A stretch of 64,000 bases of DNA. It comes from Thiorhodovibrio frisius (GTDB lineage: Bacteria > Pseudomonadota > Gammaproteobacteria > Chromatiales > Chromatiaceae). Each line of letters starts with the position of its first letter. Position 1 is the first letter of the stretch. The notes beneath the pieces are model-generated. The model searched no databases and was not told the DNA's origin. It was given only the letters and a program-made list of their open reading frames with translations. Below are positions 1-7,047 of this stretch, piece by piece. The stretch is from NCBI RefSeq assembly GCF_033954835.1, contig NZ_CP121471.1, positions 2,040,501-2,104,500 of the forward strand, read 5' to 3'. Position numbers and translations under genes: made by a program.

Positions 1-602
1 CGACCCTGCTGCATCTGGCGGTAGATGGTCGGGAAGTGGCGCGCCTGCTGCTGCGCGACGATCTGCGCGAGGATGCGCGCGCGGCAGTGGATGCGCTGCT
101 GGCCGCTGGGCTTCAGGTCTCCCTGCTCAGCGGAGACCGTCAGACAACGGCGAGCGAGATTGCCAAACGCTTGGGCGGGATTGAAGCCATTGCCGAGGTG
201 CTGCCAGAGGGCAAGTCGGCAGTGATTGCCGGTTTGCGCGCGGCCGGGCAGCGGGTCGCCATGGTCGGCGATGGGGTGAATGACGCACCGGCGCTAGTGC
301 GTTCTGATGTAGGCATCGCCCTTGGCAGCGGGACCGATGTCTCCATGGCCAGCGCTGATATCGTCCTCACCGGCAATGAACTTGTGCGCGTACCCCAGGC
401 ACTGGCGCTGGCAAGGCGCACTCTGGGGATTATCCGCCAGAACATCGGGTTGTCGATTGCGTACAATCTGGTCATGGTGCCGCTGGCCATGGCGGCGTTG
501 ATCACGCCCCTGGTGGCGGCCATTGCCATGCCGCTGAGTTCGCTCGCGGTGATCGGCAACTCAGCGCGCATTGGTCGTATACCGAAACTCTTTAAGATTT
601 AG
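1..602 (+). CDS. ccoI: Copper-translocating P-type ATPase, C-terminal part (CcoI, cbb3 oxidase assembly)
   Basis: The gene runs in from outside the window; the open frame is read from base 3 and the start is not visible. The visible part covers the end of the HAD-type ATP-hydrolysis domain, with the SGDR segment and the hinge motif GDGVNDAPAL, followed by two hydrophobic segments. The last ends in MPLSS...NSAR, the pattern of the final membrane helix of P1B copper ATPases. The enzyme would export or deliver Cu across the inner membrane. CcoS follows 196 bp downstream, as in fixGHIS/ccoGHIS clusters, so CcoI, which supplies Cu to the CcoN subunit of cbb3 oxidase, is more likely than CopA. The last codons and the stop lie inside a dispersed palindromic repeat (578-747), so the C-terminal tail is probably repeat-derived. 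Confidence 0.9.
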   Translation, partial: TLLHLAVDGREVARLLLRDDLREDARAAVDALLAAGLQVSLLSGDRQTTASEIAKRLGGIEAIAEVLPEGKSAVIAGLRAAGQRVAMVGDGVNDAPALVRSDVGIALGSGTDVSMASADIVLTGNELVRVPQALALARRTLGIIRQNIGLSIAYNLVMVPLAMAALITPLVAAIAMPLSSLAVIGNSARIGRIPKLFKI

Positions 603-747
603 GCTCGTTCTGGGCCGGGTGACGGCCACGGGGGACGCCGTGAATACCTCCCTGTAGGCTTCCCGGCGGCGTCCCTGATCCGATAAGGGCCGCCGAAACC
701 CCCGTGGCCGTCACCCGACCCAAAACCATTAGTTTGCGATTGGTATA
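578..747. repeat. Dispersed palindromic repeat, copy 1
   Basis: About 170 bp bounded by TATACC on the left and GGTATA on the right. It contains a long inverted repeat: GGGTGACGGCCACGGGGG near 617 pairs with its complement ending near 717. The same layout recurs at 3198-3358, with shared outer flanks, the same inner core (ACGCCGTGAATACCTCCC) and similar ends. A decayed half copy lies in reverse near 56600-56645. The structure suggests a MITE- or REP-like non-autonomous element. The left end overlaps the end of ccoI and provides its stop codon. No coding capacity is apparent. Confidence 0.8.
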
Positions 748-798
748 CCCCTGATGCGCTCTAAATTCTTCCCACCGCCTAGTGCCCACTGATCCTCA

Positions 799-987
799 AT
801 GGAAGTCATCTATGGTTTGATTCCCGGCATGCTGCTGCTCGGACTTGCCGCGGTTGGCGTGCTTTTCTGGGCCGCGCGCAGCGGGCAGTTCGACGATCTC
901 GAAGGTGACGGACAGCGTATTCTGCTGGATGACGACATCAAGCCTGATGATCCGCGCCGCTTTCCGGGTGCGGATGTCGAGGATTGA
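799..987 (+). CDS. ccoS: cbb3-type cytochrome oxidase assembly protein CcoS
   Basis: A 62-aa protein with one N-terminal membrane helix (about residues 6-26), followed by the family signature GQFDDLEGDGQRILLDDD and an acidic tail. That arrangement and length are typical of CcoS/FixS. CcoS is needed for insertion of cofactors into the cbb3 oxidase and normally sits directly after ccoI, as here. The 196-bp gap between the two is unusual for this pair and is filled by the repeat element, which may have separated a formerly tight operon. Confidence 0.93.
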   Translation: MEVIYGLIPGMLLLGLAAVGVLFWAARSGQFDDLEGDGQRILLDDDIKPDDPRRFPGADVED

Positions 988-1041
988 GCGTTTCTTCCGG
1001 CTGCTGATGCGGAATGTCGGTCTATAGCCTGCTGAGGTGCG

Positions 1042-2421
1042 TCAACTCTTGCCCGCGTTCGCCGCATGTCGGGTCACGGCACCGGCGGGAGTCGACTGCT
1101 GACCGTCTTGTTCCGGTGGGTTGAGCAGGATGCGGGCGATGGTGCCACCACCGGGCCGGGCGCCCAGATGAATCTCGATGTCGTTGGCCATTGCCAGTTG
1201 GCGCGCCACTGCGAGACCCAGGCCGGTGCCGCCGGTCCCCCGGTTGCGCGATTGTTCCAGGCGGAAAAACGGCCGAAATACCGCATCGAGGGATTCGCTG
1301 GGGATACCGGGGCCACGGTCGAGCACCTGAATCTCAACACCCTCGGCACAGCCCTGCTGAAGGATCTCTACGGTCTGATAACTGTAGCGCAGCGCGTTTT
1401 CGATCAGGTTGCCGAGGATGCGCCTGAGCGCCATCTCGTTGATGTTAGCGGGGCAGGGGAGGCCAGGGCGGCAGCGGATGCGCTGACGTTGGCCGACCAC
1501 TTCTTTGATGATCTCATTGATATCAAGATTCTCCTTTGCGCCGGCGCCCAGGCTTTGGCCGAGCTCCATCGCCTGGCGAATGAGCTGATCCATCTCCTCG
1601 ATGTCGCGCGTCATGCGATCACGTTGAGGGTCGCTGACCTGCTCGGGCAACATCTCGACGGCCAGCCGCAGGCGCGTCAGCGGAGTGCGCAGGTCGTGCG
1701 AGATGCCGGCCAGCAGCACCGTTCGATCAGCCAGCAGTTCGCGAACTTGCTGGCTGGTCTCGTTGAAGCGCCGTGCCAGATTGGCCAGCTCCAGGGGGCC
1801 GGTCTCCGGCAGTGGTTCCGGCGAGCGCCCGCGCGCGACTTCCTCGGCCGCGCGCGACAGGCGCGTTAAGGGGATGGTGACGCGCCTGGCCAATACGGTG
1901 GCCGTGACCAAAATAAGCACAAGGGCCATGATTGAGACCAGCGCCACCCCCTCGAGCGGTTTGGTATTGATGCGACCGCGCGGAAATCCGACCCAGACAG
2001 GGCCATGCTCGGTATCCATGCGCAGCCAGAACCAGCGCTCCTCTCCGAGGAGATTGCTCTCGACCTGCACCGGGTGTCCGAGCTGGGCTGCGATGGATTT
2101 AGACAGACGAGCCGTGTAGGGGAAGAAATAGGGCTCCAGGTCGTCTGGGCGTTCGCGCTGTGGTCGCAGTTCGAGTTGGTAGTCCTGGCGCAGACGCTTG
2201 CGGTATTCCTCGCGCAGCGGTTGTGGCAGCTTCACCAGGGTGCGCGCGGAGAGGTCCATGAGCGCGGCCAAGTCACTGGTGGCGCGCTGGACCACCGGCG
2301 ACAGGGCGTAGTGCACGATGGCGACGAAGGTGACCAGCGCAAAGCTGCCAAAGGTCAGCACCAGGGTCAGCAGTGCGCGGCTGAATAGCGAGCTTGGCAG
2401 CCAGCGGTGCCGGCGGGTCAT
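1042..2421 (-). CDS. envZ: Sensor histidine kinase EnvZ
   Basis: A 459-aa inner-membrane kinase. Hydrophobic segments lie at about residues 16-37 and 158-178 and flank a periplasmic domain of about 120 residues. HAMP and DHp domains follow, with the phospho-acceptor His242 in SHDLRTPLTRLRL, then an ATPase domain with the N-box (LIENALRYS), DRGPGIP and GTGLGLAVARQLA. The His position and length match E. coli EnvZ closely. The ATG overlaps the stop of the upstream ompR by 4 bp, so the two are translationally coupled. It would sense osmotic or envelope state and control OmpR phosphorylation. Confidence 0.93.
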   Translation of the reverse strand: MTRRHRWLPSSLFSRALLTLVLTFGSFALVTFVAIVHYALSPVVQRATSDLAALMDLSARTLVKLPQPLREEYRKRLRQDYQLELRPQRERPDDLEPYFFPYTARLSKSIAAQLGHPVQVESNLLGEERWFWLRMDTEHGPVWVGFPRGRINTKPLEGVALVSIMALVLILVTATVLARRVTIPLTRLSRAAEEVARGRSPEPLPETGPLELANLARRFNETSQQVRELLADRTVLLAGISHDLRTPLTRLRLAVEMLPEQVSDPQRDRMTRDIEEMDQLIRQAMELGQSLGAGAKENLDINEIIKEVVGQRQRIRCRPGLPCPANINEMALRRILGNLIENALRYSYQTVEILQQGCAEGVEIQVLDRGPGIPSESLDAVFRPFFRLEQSRNRGTGGTGLGLAVARQLAMANDIEIHLGARPGGGTIARILLNPPEQDGQQSTPAGAVTRHAANAGKS

Positions 2422-3152
2422 GGTTGCCCCTGGGGTGTGAAAATATAGCCACGGCCCCAGACGGTGCGAATGTAGCGCGGGTTTTTCTTTTCGTGCTCGA
2501 TTTTGGCGCGCAGCCTTGCGACCTGCACGTCGATGCTGCGGTCGAAGGGGTTGCGTTCGTATCCTTTGAGCAGGTCTAACAGGCGGTCGCGGTCGAGCAG
2601 GCGGTTGGGGTGCTCGCAGAACACGCGAAGCAAGTCGAATTCACCAGGTGTCAGGCTAATCGGCTCGCCCGCGCGCTCAAGCTGACGCATGGGAATGTTC
2701 AGCTGATAGGGACCGAAGCTGCGGCTGTCTCCGGGGGTAGCCTGTGGTTCTTCGGCGGCAGGGCTGTGTCGGCGTAGCACCGCGCGGATGCGGGCCAACA
2801 GTTCGCGCGGATTAAAGGGCTTGGACAGATAGTCATCGGCGCCGACCTCGAGCCCAACGATGCGATCAACATCATCTCCGCGCGCCGACAGCATGATGAT
2901 GGGTGTGCTATGGCTCTGGCGCAGCCGCCGCGCCAGGCTGAGTCCGTCCTCGCCCGGCAGCATCAGGTCAAGGATGATGATGTCGGCGGACTCGGTGTCG
3001 AGCCAGCGGAACATCTGCTCGCCATCCTCCACTCCCGCAACCTCGAAACCCTCGCGTTTCAAGTAGTCGAGCAAAAGATCGCGCAGACCCTGATCGTCAT
3101 CCACGACCAGCACGCGGGCTTTTTCAGCGATTCTAGGTGGCGTGTTGTCCAT
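2418..3152 (-). CDS. ompR: Response regulator OmpR
   Basis: A 244-aa OmpR/PhoB-family regulator. The receiver domain has the acidic pocket VVDDD (18-20), phospho-acceptor Asp62 in LDLMLPGEDG and Lys111 in SKPFN. The C-terminal winged-helix DNA-binding domain ends in VWGRGYIF, as in OmpR itself. It is the first gene of a two-gene operon with envZ. Upstream (3198-3358) lies the second copy of the dispersed palindromic repeat, so the promoter lies between the repeat and the start or is affected by it. Confidence 0.95.
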   Translation of the reverse strand: MDNTPPRIAEKARVLVVDDDQGLRDLLLDYLKREGFEVAGVEDGEQMFRWLDTESADIIILDLMLPGEDGLSLARRLRQSHSTPIIMLSARGDDVDRIVGLEVGADDYLSKPFNPRELLARIRAVLRRHSPAAEEPQATPGDSRSFGPYQLNIPMRQLERAGEPISLTPGEFDLLRVFCEHPNRLLDRDRLLDLLKGYERNPFDRSIDVQVARLRAKIEHEKKNPRYIRTVWGRGYIFTPQGQP

Positions 3153-3197
3153 GGGTTTGGCATCCGGTTGCTTGGCAGAGGCTGGTGTCTTCAGTTC

Positions 3198-3358
3198 TAT
3201 ACCGAAAACCTTTCAGATTGCAGCTGGTTATTGGTCTTGTAACGGCCACGGGGGACGCCGTGAATACCTCCCTGTAGGCTTCCTGATGGCGTCCTGCCGC
3301 CGAGGTCCCGGTGGCCGTCACCCGACCCGGAACCAATAACATGTCTGCGATTGGTGTA
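3198..3358. repeat. Dispersed palindromic repeat, copy 2
   Basis: About 161 bp related to the element at 578-747. It starts with TATACCGAAA, carries ACGGCCACGGGGGACGCCGT and the core TGAATACCTCCCTGTAGGCT, then the reverse arm GGTGGCCGTCACCCGACC, and ends with GCGATTGGTGTA. The inner segment is slightly shorter than in copy 1. It lies in the upstream region of ompR. Confidence 0.78.
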
Positions 3359-3677
3359 TCTGATGGGATTGTTGCGTACCGGTTAGGCACTGATGTCGCG
3401 GATTGAGAATGATCAATTTGTTGTCGCAAGTGGAGAAATGTGACTTTTTTCCTGGCATCCTGATTACAAGTTGTTACAATATTAGTATATAAGGAAATAA
3501 CAGAGTAACCTCTTTCGTGCAATATCCTGACTATCGGCTGAAGGACTTTGACCGCTCCGCTCCGTCACTCGCTGGCGTTGAGCGCATTTTTGACCTGAAT
3601 CATAAGGATTCATGATCCGCGGCGGCCAGGACCTTCAGCATTCGTCAGGCTTAGGACATTATTTTGGAGGAAAAAGC
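3359..3677. other. Intergenic region upstream of the 44-aa peptide gene
   Basis: About 320 bp, clearly more AT-rich than its surroundings (for example AATATTAGTATATAAGG near 3478-3495). I see no supportable gene. It probably holds the promoters of ompR (leftward) and of the small membrane peptide (rightward), but no convincing -35/-10 pair could be fixed. Confidence 0.4.
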
Positions 3678-3812
3678 ATGATTTTTGACGCTTTGACTAT
3701 CAGCGGGCTTTTGGTTGCGATCGTCTCCGGCGGGTTTCTCGTCGGGATCGTCAGTCACAACGGCGCCAAGACACGCAAGAGAGGCAACTCCGTCGCCAAA
3801 CCCAACGCATGA
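3678..3812 (+). CDS. 44-aa single-helix membrane peptide of unknown function
   Basis: A short gene whose ATG at 3678 is preceded by a strong ribosome-binding site (TTGGAGG, 3665-3670). The product has one predicted membrane helix (about residues 6-26, LTISGLLVAIVSGGFLVGIV) and then a basic, hydrophilic tail (KTRKRG). I do not recognise a family. Support for it being real comes from the strong ribosome-binding site, the sensible membrane-peptide composition, and a perfect 12-bp hairpin starting 4 bases after the stop. It could be a small subunit or regulator of a membrane complex. Confidence 0.6.
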   Translation: MIFDALTISGLLVAIVSGGFLVGIVSHNGAKTRKRGNSVAKPNA

Positions 3813-3815
3813 AGC

Positions 3816-3843
3816 AAACTCCGCGCCCCCCGGCGCGGAGTTT
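3816..3843 (+). terminator. Hairpin after the 44-aa peptide gene
   Basis: A perfect 12-bp stem (AAACTCCGCGCC / GGCGCGGAGTTT) with a 4-nt loop, directly after the stop codon. The stem ends in TTT but has no long T tract, so it may terminate weakly or protect the 3' end of the transcript. Confidence 0.6.
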
Positions 3844-4216
3844 GGCCCCGCAAGGGGCCTGATTGCAGGTGGGCGCGGGACAGAGTTGTTTCCAAAGGCT
3901 TCAGTAGCAGGCGGCGTCCAGAAGGGCGCTTACCTCTCTGCGTGCTGTGATCACTCCCAATTTGATCAATCCCAGTATGATCAATCCCAGTGTGATCAAT
4001 CCTGTTATCAGCAATGGCAATTCCAGTATCTCCAGTCTCTAGATACCCCTTCCTAACATTCCGGGCTAAGGACCATGGCCCCGGCAGCCCCGGAGAATAA
4101 ATCCGCTGTTTCAGGGTAATCTGAGTTCTCCAACACAGACTCCGATTCACTGAATCGCCACTCATGGCTGTTCGCTTTTAGCGCTTGCGCATGTTTTAGG
4201 GTAGCAAGCCTCTTCG
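3844..4216. other. Gene-free region before the 4217 terminator
   Basis: No credible protein gene is seen. The region contains four tandem 15-bp units (listed separately) and several short inverted repeats. Because it is followed by a strong plus-strand terminator with no plus-strand coding gene before it, it may encode a small RNA. Neither a known RNA family nor a promoter could be identified by eye. Confidence 0.35.
3948..4007. repeat. Four tandem 15-bp units containing TGATCA
   Basis: Units begin at 3948, 3963, 3978 and 3993. The consensus is TGATCAATCCCAGTA; the two central units differ only in the last base. Each unit contains the palindrome TGATCA. The 15-bp period is not that of CRISPR, and the units are contiguous without spacers. 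They could be a protein-binding array or a simple tandem duplication. Confidence 0.8.
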
Positions 4217-4259
4217 CCGTTGCAGCGGTCTTCTCTGGCCGCTGCAACGGTGTTTTTTT
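4217..4259 (+). terminator. Strong rho-independent terminator
   Basis: A perfect 12-bp stem (CCGTTGCAGCGG / CCGCTGCAACGG) with a 10-nt loop, followed by TGTTTTTTT. It ends some plus-strand transcript that starts after the 44-aa gene, or it insulates the SLC13 gene that starts at 4363. Confidence 0.85.
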
Positions 4260-4362
4260 GTCTCCGCACTTTTTCCACCCGGCTCGTTATAATCCATCGG
4301 CTCCCCGGGATACTTCCGGCCAGGCAAGGCAAACCTTGTCGTTATCTGAGTGTGGGGTTCCG

Positions 4363-6318
4363 ATGCGCGCTTTTTTCTCATTGATCTCGGTCCGCACGCT
4401 GGCGGCTCTCTTTTTTACCGGGGCTGCCCTCTATCTCGCAACCCTGGTGCCGACGCTTGAGATTGCCTGGGTCATGGTGGTGCTGATGCTCACCATTTTT
4501 CTGTTTGCCTTCGAGGTGGTCGGGGTGGACGTCGCGGCGGTGACGGTGATGCTTTTGCTCGGGCTAACCAGTCTGGTCGCTCCGGCAATGGGCCTGGACG
4601 CCGGGTTGGTGCCGCTGGAGTCTTTGTTTGACGGCTTTGCCTCCAATGCGGTCATTTCCATCATCGCGGTCATGATCATTGGCGCCGGGCTGGATCGCAC
4701 TGGAATCATGTCCCAGGTTGCCGCCTTTATTATGCGCGTTGGTGGTAAGACCGAGGCGCGCATTATCCCGCTGATCTCGGGCACCGTGGCGGTGATTTCG
4801 TCCTTTATGCAGAATGTTGGCGCGGCGGCGCTCTTTCTGCCGGTGGTCAGCCGCATTTCGGTACGCACCGGGCTTGCGATGTCGCGGTTGCTGATGCCGA
4901 TGGGCTTTTGCGCCATTCTTGGCGGCACCATGACCCTGGTTGGGTCGAGTCCACTGATTCTTCTGAATGATTTGATTCTCACCACCAACGAAATCCTGGC
5001 GCCGGAGCAGCGCATGGAGACCTTCAGCCTGTTCTCAGTTACTCCGGTTGGGATTGCTCTGGTGGTGACAGGGATTTTGTATTTCGTGATTGCCGGCCCT
5101 CTGGTGCTGCCAACGCGTGGGAGCGAGCATCTTGAGTCCCATGATCCCATGGGCTATTTTGCCGAGACCTACGGCTTTAGCGATTTTTTGGTCTACGAGG
5201 CGGTGGTTCGCGACTCCAGCCCACTAGTCGGTGTCAGTGTCGATGAACTCGAGCAGCGCTGGCGGGTGCGGGTGATTGCGATCGATAAGGGTGATGGCGT
5301 GCGTCTGGGGTCGGACGGGGTTGATCGCACTTTGGGTGTCCAGGCAGGCAGTACACTTGGTTTGATCGCGCCGGCTGAGATGTTGGCCGATTTTGTCGCT
5401 GCCTCCGGGGTCGAGGTCAAGCCCGATCTTGAGCGCTTCGCCGATGCACTCTCCGGCGGAAAAGCCGGGATTGGCGAGCTTGTGATTCCGCCGGGCTCCG
5501 GTCTGCTTGGTAAGACAGCGCGCGATGTTTGGATGCGAAAGATCTACGGGTTGTCGTTGCTGGCGATTCGCCGCGGTGATGATACTTTGACCTTTCGCAC
5601 CGGCGGGGTGCGCAACATGGCGTTCAAGCCGGGCGATACTCTGGTTGTGCACACGACCTGGGCTGATCTGCATCGGCTGGAAAGCGACCGGGATTTCGTG
5701 GTGGTCACCACCGAATACCCGCACGAGGAGCTTCGGCCGCACAAAGTGCCGGTGGCGCTCTTGTTCTTTGTCATCACCCTGGGCCTGGTGCTGTTTACCG
5801 ACCTGCGCCTCTCGGTGGCGCTGCTAACCGGCGCCGTTGGCATGGTGCTCTCCGGGGTGCTGAGCATCGAAGAAGCCTACGAGGCGGTGAGCTGGAAGAC
5901 GGTGTTTCTGCTCGCCTCACTGATTCCGCTCGGTATGGCGGTGGAAACCTCCGGCACTGCGACCTGGATTGCCGATGAGACGCTGCGCGTGCTGGGTGAC
6001 TTGCCAATCTGGGGCATTCAGGCCGCCGTTGCGGTGCTGGCCACCTTCTTTACCCTGGTGATGTCCAACGTGGGGGCGACCGTGCTGCTGGTGCCCTTGG
6101 CGGTGAATATCGCCCTTGGCGCCGGAGCCAACCCGGCGGTTTTCGCGCTGACCGTGGCCATTGCCACATCCAATTCTTTTCTGATCCCCACCCATCAGGT
6201 TAATGCCTTGATCATGGGGCCGGGCGGTTACCGGGTCCCGGATTATCTGCGCGCCGGCGGCATTATGACGGTGCTTTTCCTGGTGGTGTCGCTAACGGTG
6301 CTGAACCTGCTTTATTGA
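4363..6318 (+). CDS. SLC13/DASS-family permease with central TrkA-C (RCK_C) domains
   Basis: A 651-aa polytopic membrane protein. About five N-terminal helices (residues 1-215), a soluble central region with two RCK_C-like segments (about 225-420; LGVQAGSTLGLIAP and FKPGDTLVVHTTWADL fit this fold) and a second helical half (about 460-650) give the split organisation of SLC13-type permeases such as the SAC1/SLT group. These transport anions (sulfate, dicarboxylates) with Na+ or H+. The substrate cannot be read from the sequence; sulfate or a dicarboxylate is plausible in a sulfur phototroph. I chose the ATG at 4363, which follows GGGGTT, over the frame opening at 4258, because that extension overlaps the terminator and is not hydrophobic. 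Confidence 0.85.
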   Translation: MRAFFSLISVRTLAALFFTGAALYLATLVPTLEIAWVMVVLMLTIFLFAFEVVGVDVAAVTVMLLLGLTSLVAPAMGLDAGLVPLESLFDGFASNAVISIIAVMIIGAGLDRTGIMSQVAAFIMRVGGKTEARIIPLISGTVAVISSFMQNVGAAALFLPVVSRISVRTGLAMSRLLMPMGFCAILGGTMTLVGSSPLILLNDLILTTNEILAPEQRMETFSLFSVTPVGIALVVTGILYFVIAGPLVLPTRGSEHLESHDPMGYFAETYGFSDFLVYEAVVRDSSPLVGVSVDELEQRWRVRVIAIDKGDGVRLGSDGVDRTLGVQAGSTLGLIAPAEMLADFVAASGVEVKPDLERFADALSGGKAGIGELVIPPGSGLLGKTARDVWMRKIYGLSLLAIRRGDDTLTFRTGGVRNMAFKPGDTLVVHTTWADLHRLESDRDFVVVTTEYPHEELRPHKVPVALLFFVITLGLVLFTDLRLSVALLTGAVGMVLSGVLSIEEAYEAVSWKTVFLLASLIPLGMAVETSGTATWIADETLRVLGDLPIWGIQAAVAVLATFFTLVMSNVGATVLLVPLAVNIALGAGANPAVFALTVAIATSNSFLIPTHQVNALIMGPGGYRVPDYLRAGGIMTVLFLVVSLTVLNLLY

Positions 6319-6378
6319 TGATCGACCTGAGTTGATCGTCAGGCCCTTGGGATGGGGTTCCCCGCCTTCAGGGCGCGC

Positions 6379-7029
6379 TCAGGTGGAGAGATCGCAGATC
6401 AGTCGCGCCTTGCCGCCGTCGATAACCAGATCCGTGGTGGCATCCAGGGTGTTGTTCGGGTCATTGGCCATGTCGAGTTTGGAGCGCTGGACCAATGGTT
6501 CAAAGATTGCCTTTGCCTCGGGTGCGGCGGCGTCGAACTCCACCATCAACACATGAATGCCGTTGCCTTTGCCGAGGCCGAACTGAATCTGCTTGACTGG
6601 TACCTGGTGCCATGCGCCCTGCACTGGAATGGAATACATGCGGAAGTCGGGCTGATCGGTGACACTGATGGCGCCGATGGCTTTCTGCAGCTCTGGCTGT
6701 AGCACCCCGATTGCTTGCTTTGGGTTCGCTAGGTGGCGCCAGAATCCCTCGAGCATCTTGTTGTATTGACATTGATGCTCAACACCGTCAAGCAGCGAAG
6801 AGAGGTCGGCTCCAGCAACAGCGGGACTCGCAGGCGCCGTATCAGCTTCGGATGTGGACTCGGCAGGGGTCTCGGGTGCCGGAGGGGGCTCGGCGAATGC
6901 AAGCGGCGCGGCCAGCACCAGGGCGCTGGCGGTGCTGATCAGCCGGGTTGTCGAGAGGCAGGTCGAGAAATTGGGTTTCAGCGTTATGTTCATGGCTGGC
7001 AGTAGTTGTGGGTTACGAGAGGCATTCAT
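6379..7029 (-). CDS. Secreted protein of unknown function
   Basis: A 216-aa protein with an N-terminal export signal (ISTASALVLAAPLAFA, cleavage likely before EPPPAP). A Pro/Glu/Ala/Thr-rich linker and a globular domain of about 145 residues with two cysteines follow (HQC early, LIC near the end), possibly a disulfide. An alternative start is Met13 (position 6993), which gives a more normal signal length. The product is probably periplasmic. I recognise no family. It faces the SLC13 gene tail-to-tail and lies 18 bp downstream of photolyase on the same strand, so the two could be co-transcribed. Confidence 0.65.
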   Translation of the reverse strand: MNASRNPQLLPAMNITLKPNFSTCLSTTRLISTASALVLAAPLAFAEPPPAPETPAESTSEADTAPASPAVAGADLSSLLDGVEHQCQYNKMLEGFWRHLANPKQAIGVLQPELQKAIGAISVTDQPDFRMYSIPVQGAWHQVPVKQIQFGLGKGNGIHVLMVEFDAAAPEAKAIFEPLVQRSKLDMANDPNNTLDATTDLVIDGGKARLICDLST

Positions 7030-7047
7030 GGCTCAATCGCGATCAGT

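Noticed and set aside
592-789. Minus-strand 65-codon frame between ccoI and ccoS
   Set aside because: It lies almost wholly inside the palindromic repeat and has no translation signals.
3133-3522. Minus-strand 129-codon frame upstream of ompR
   Set aside because: It reads through the second copy of the repeat and overlaps the start of ompR; no protein features.
3948-4007. CRISPR array
   Set aside because: The units are 15 bp, contiguous and without spacers; no cas genes are present anywhere in the window.
4431-5150. Long minus-strand frame inside the SLC13 gene
   Set aside because: Composition shadow of a membrane protein gene; Ser/Thr/Arg-rich product without domain.
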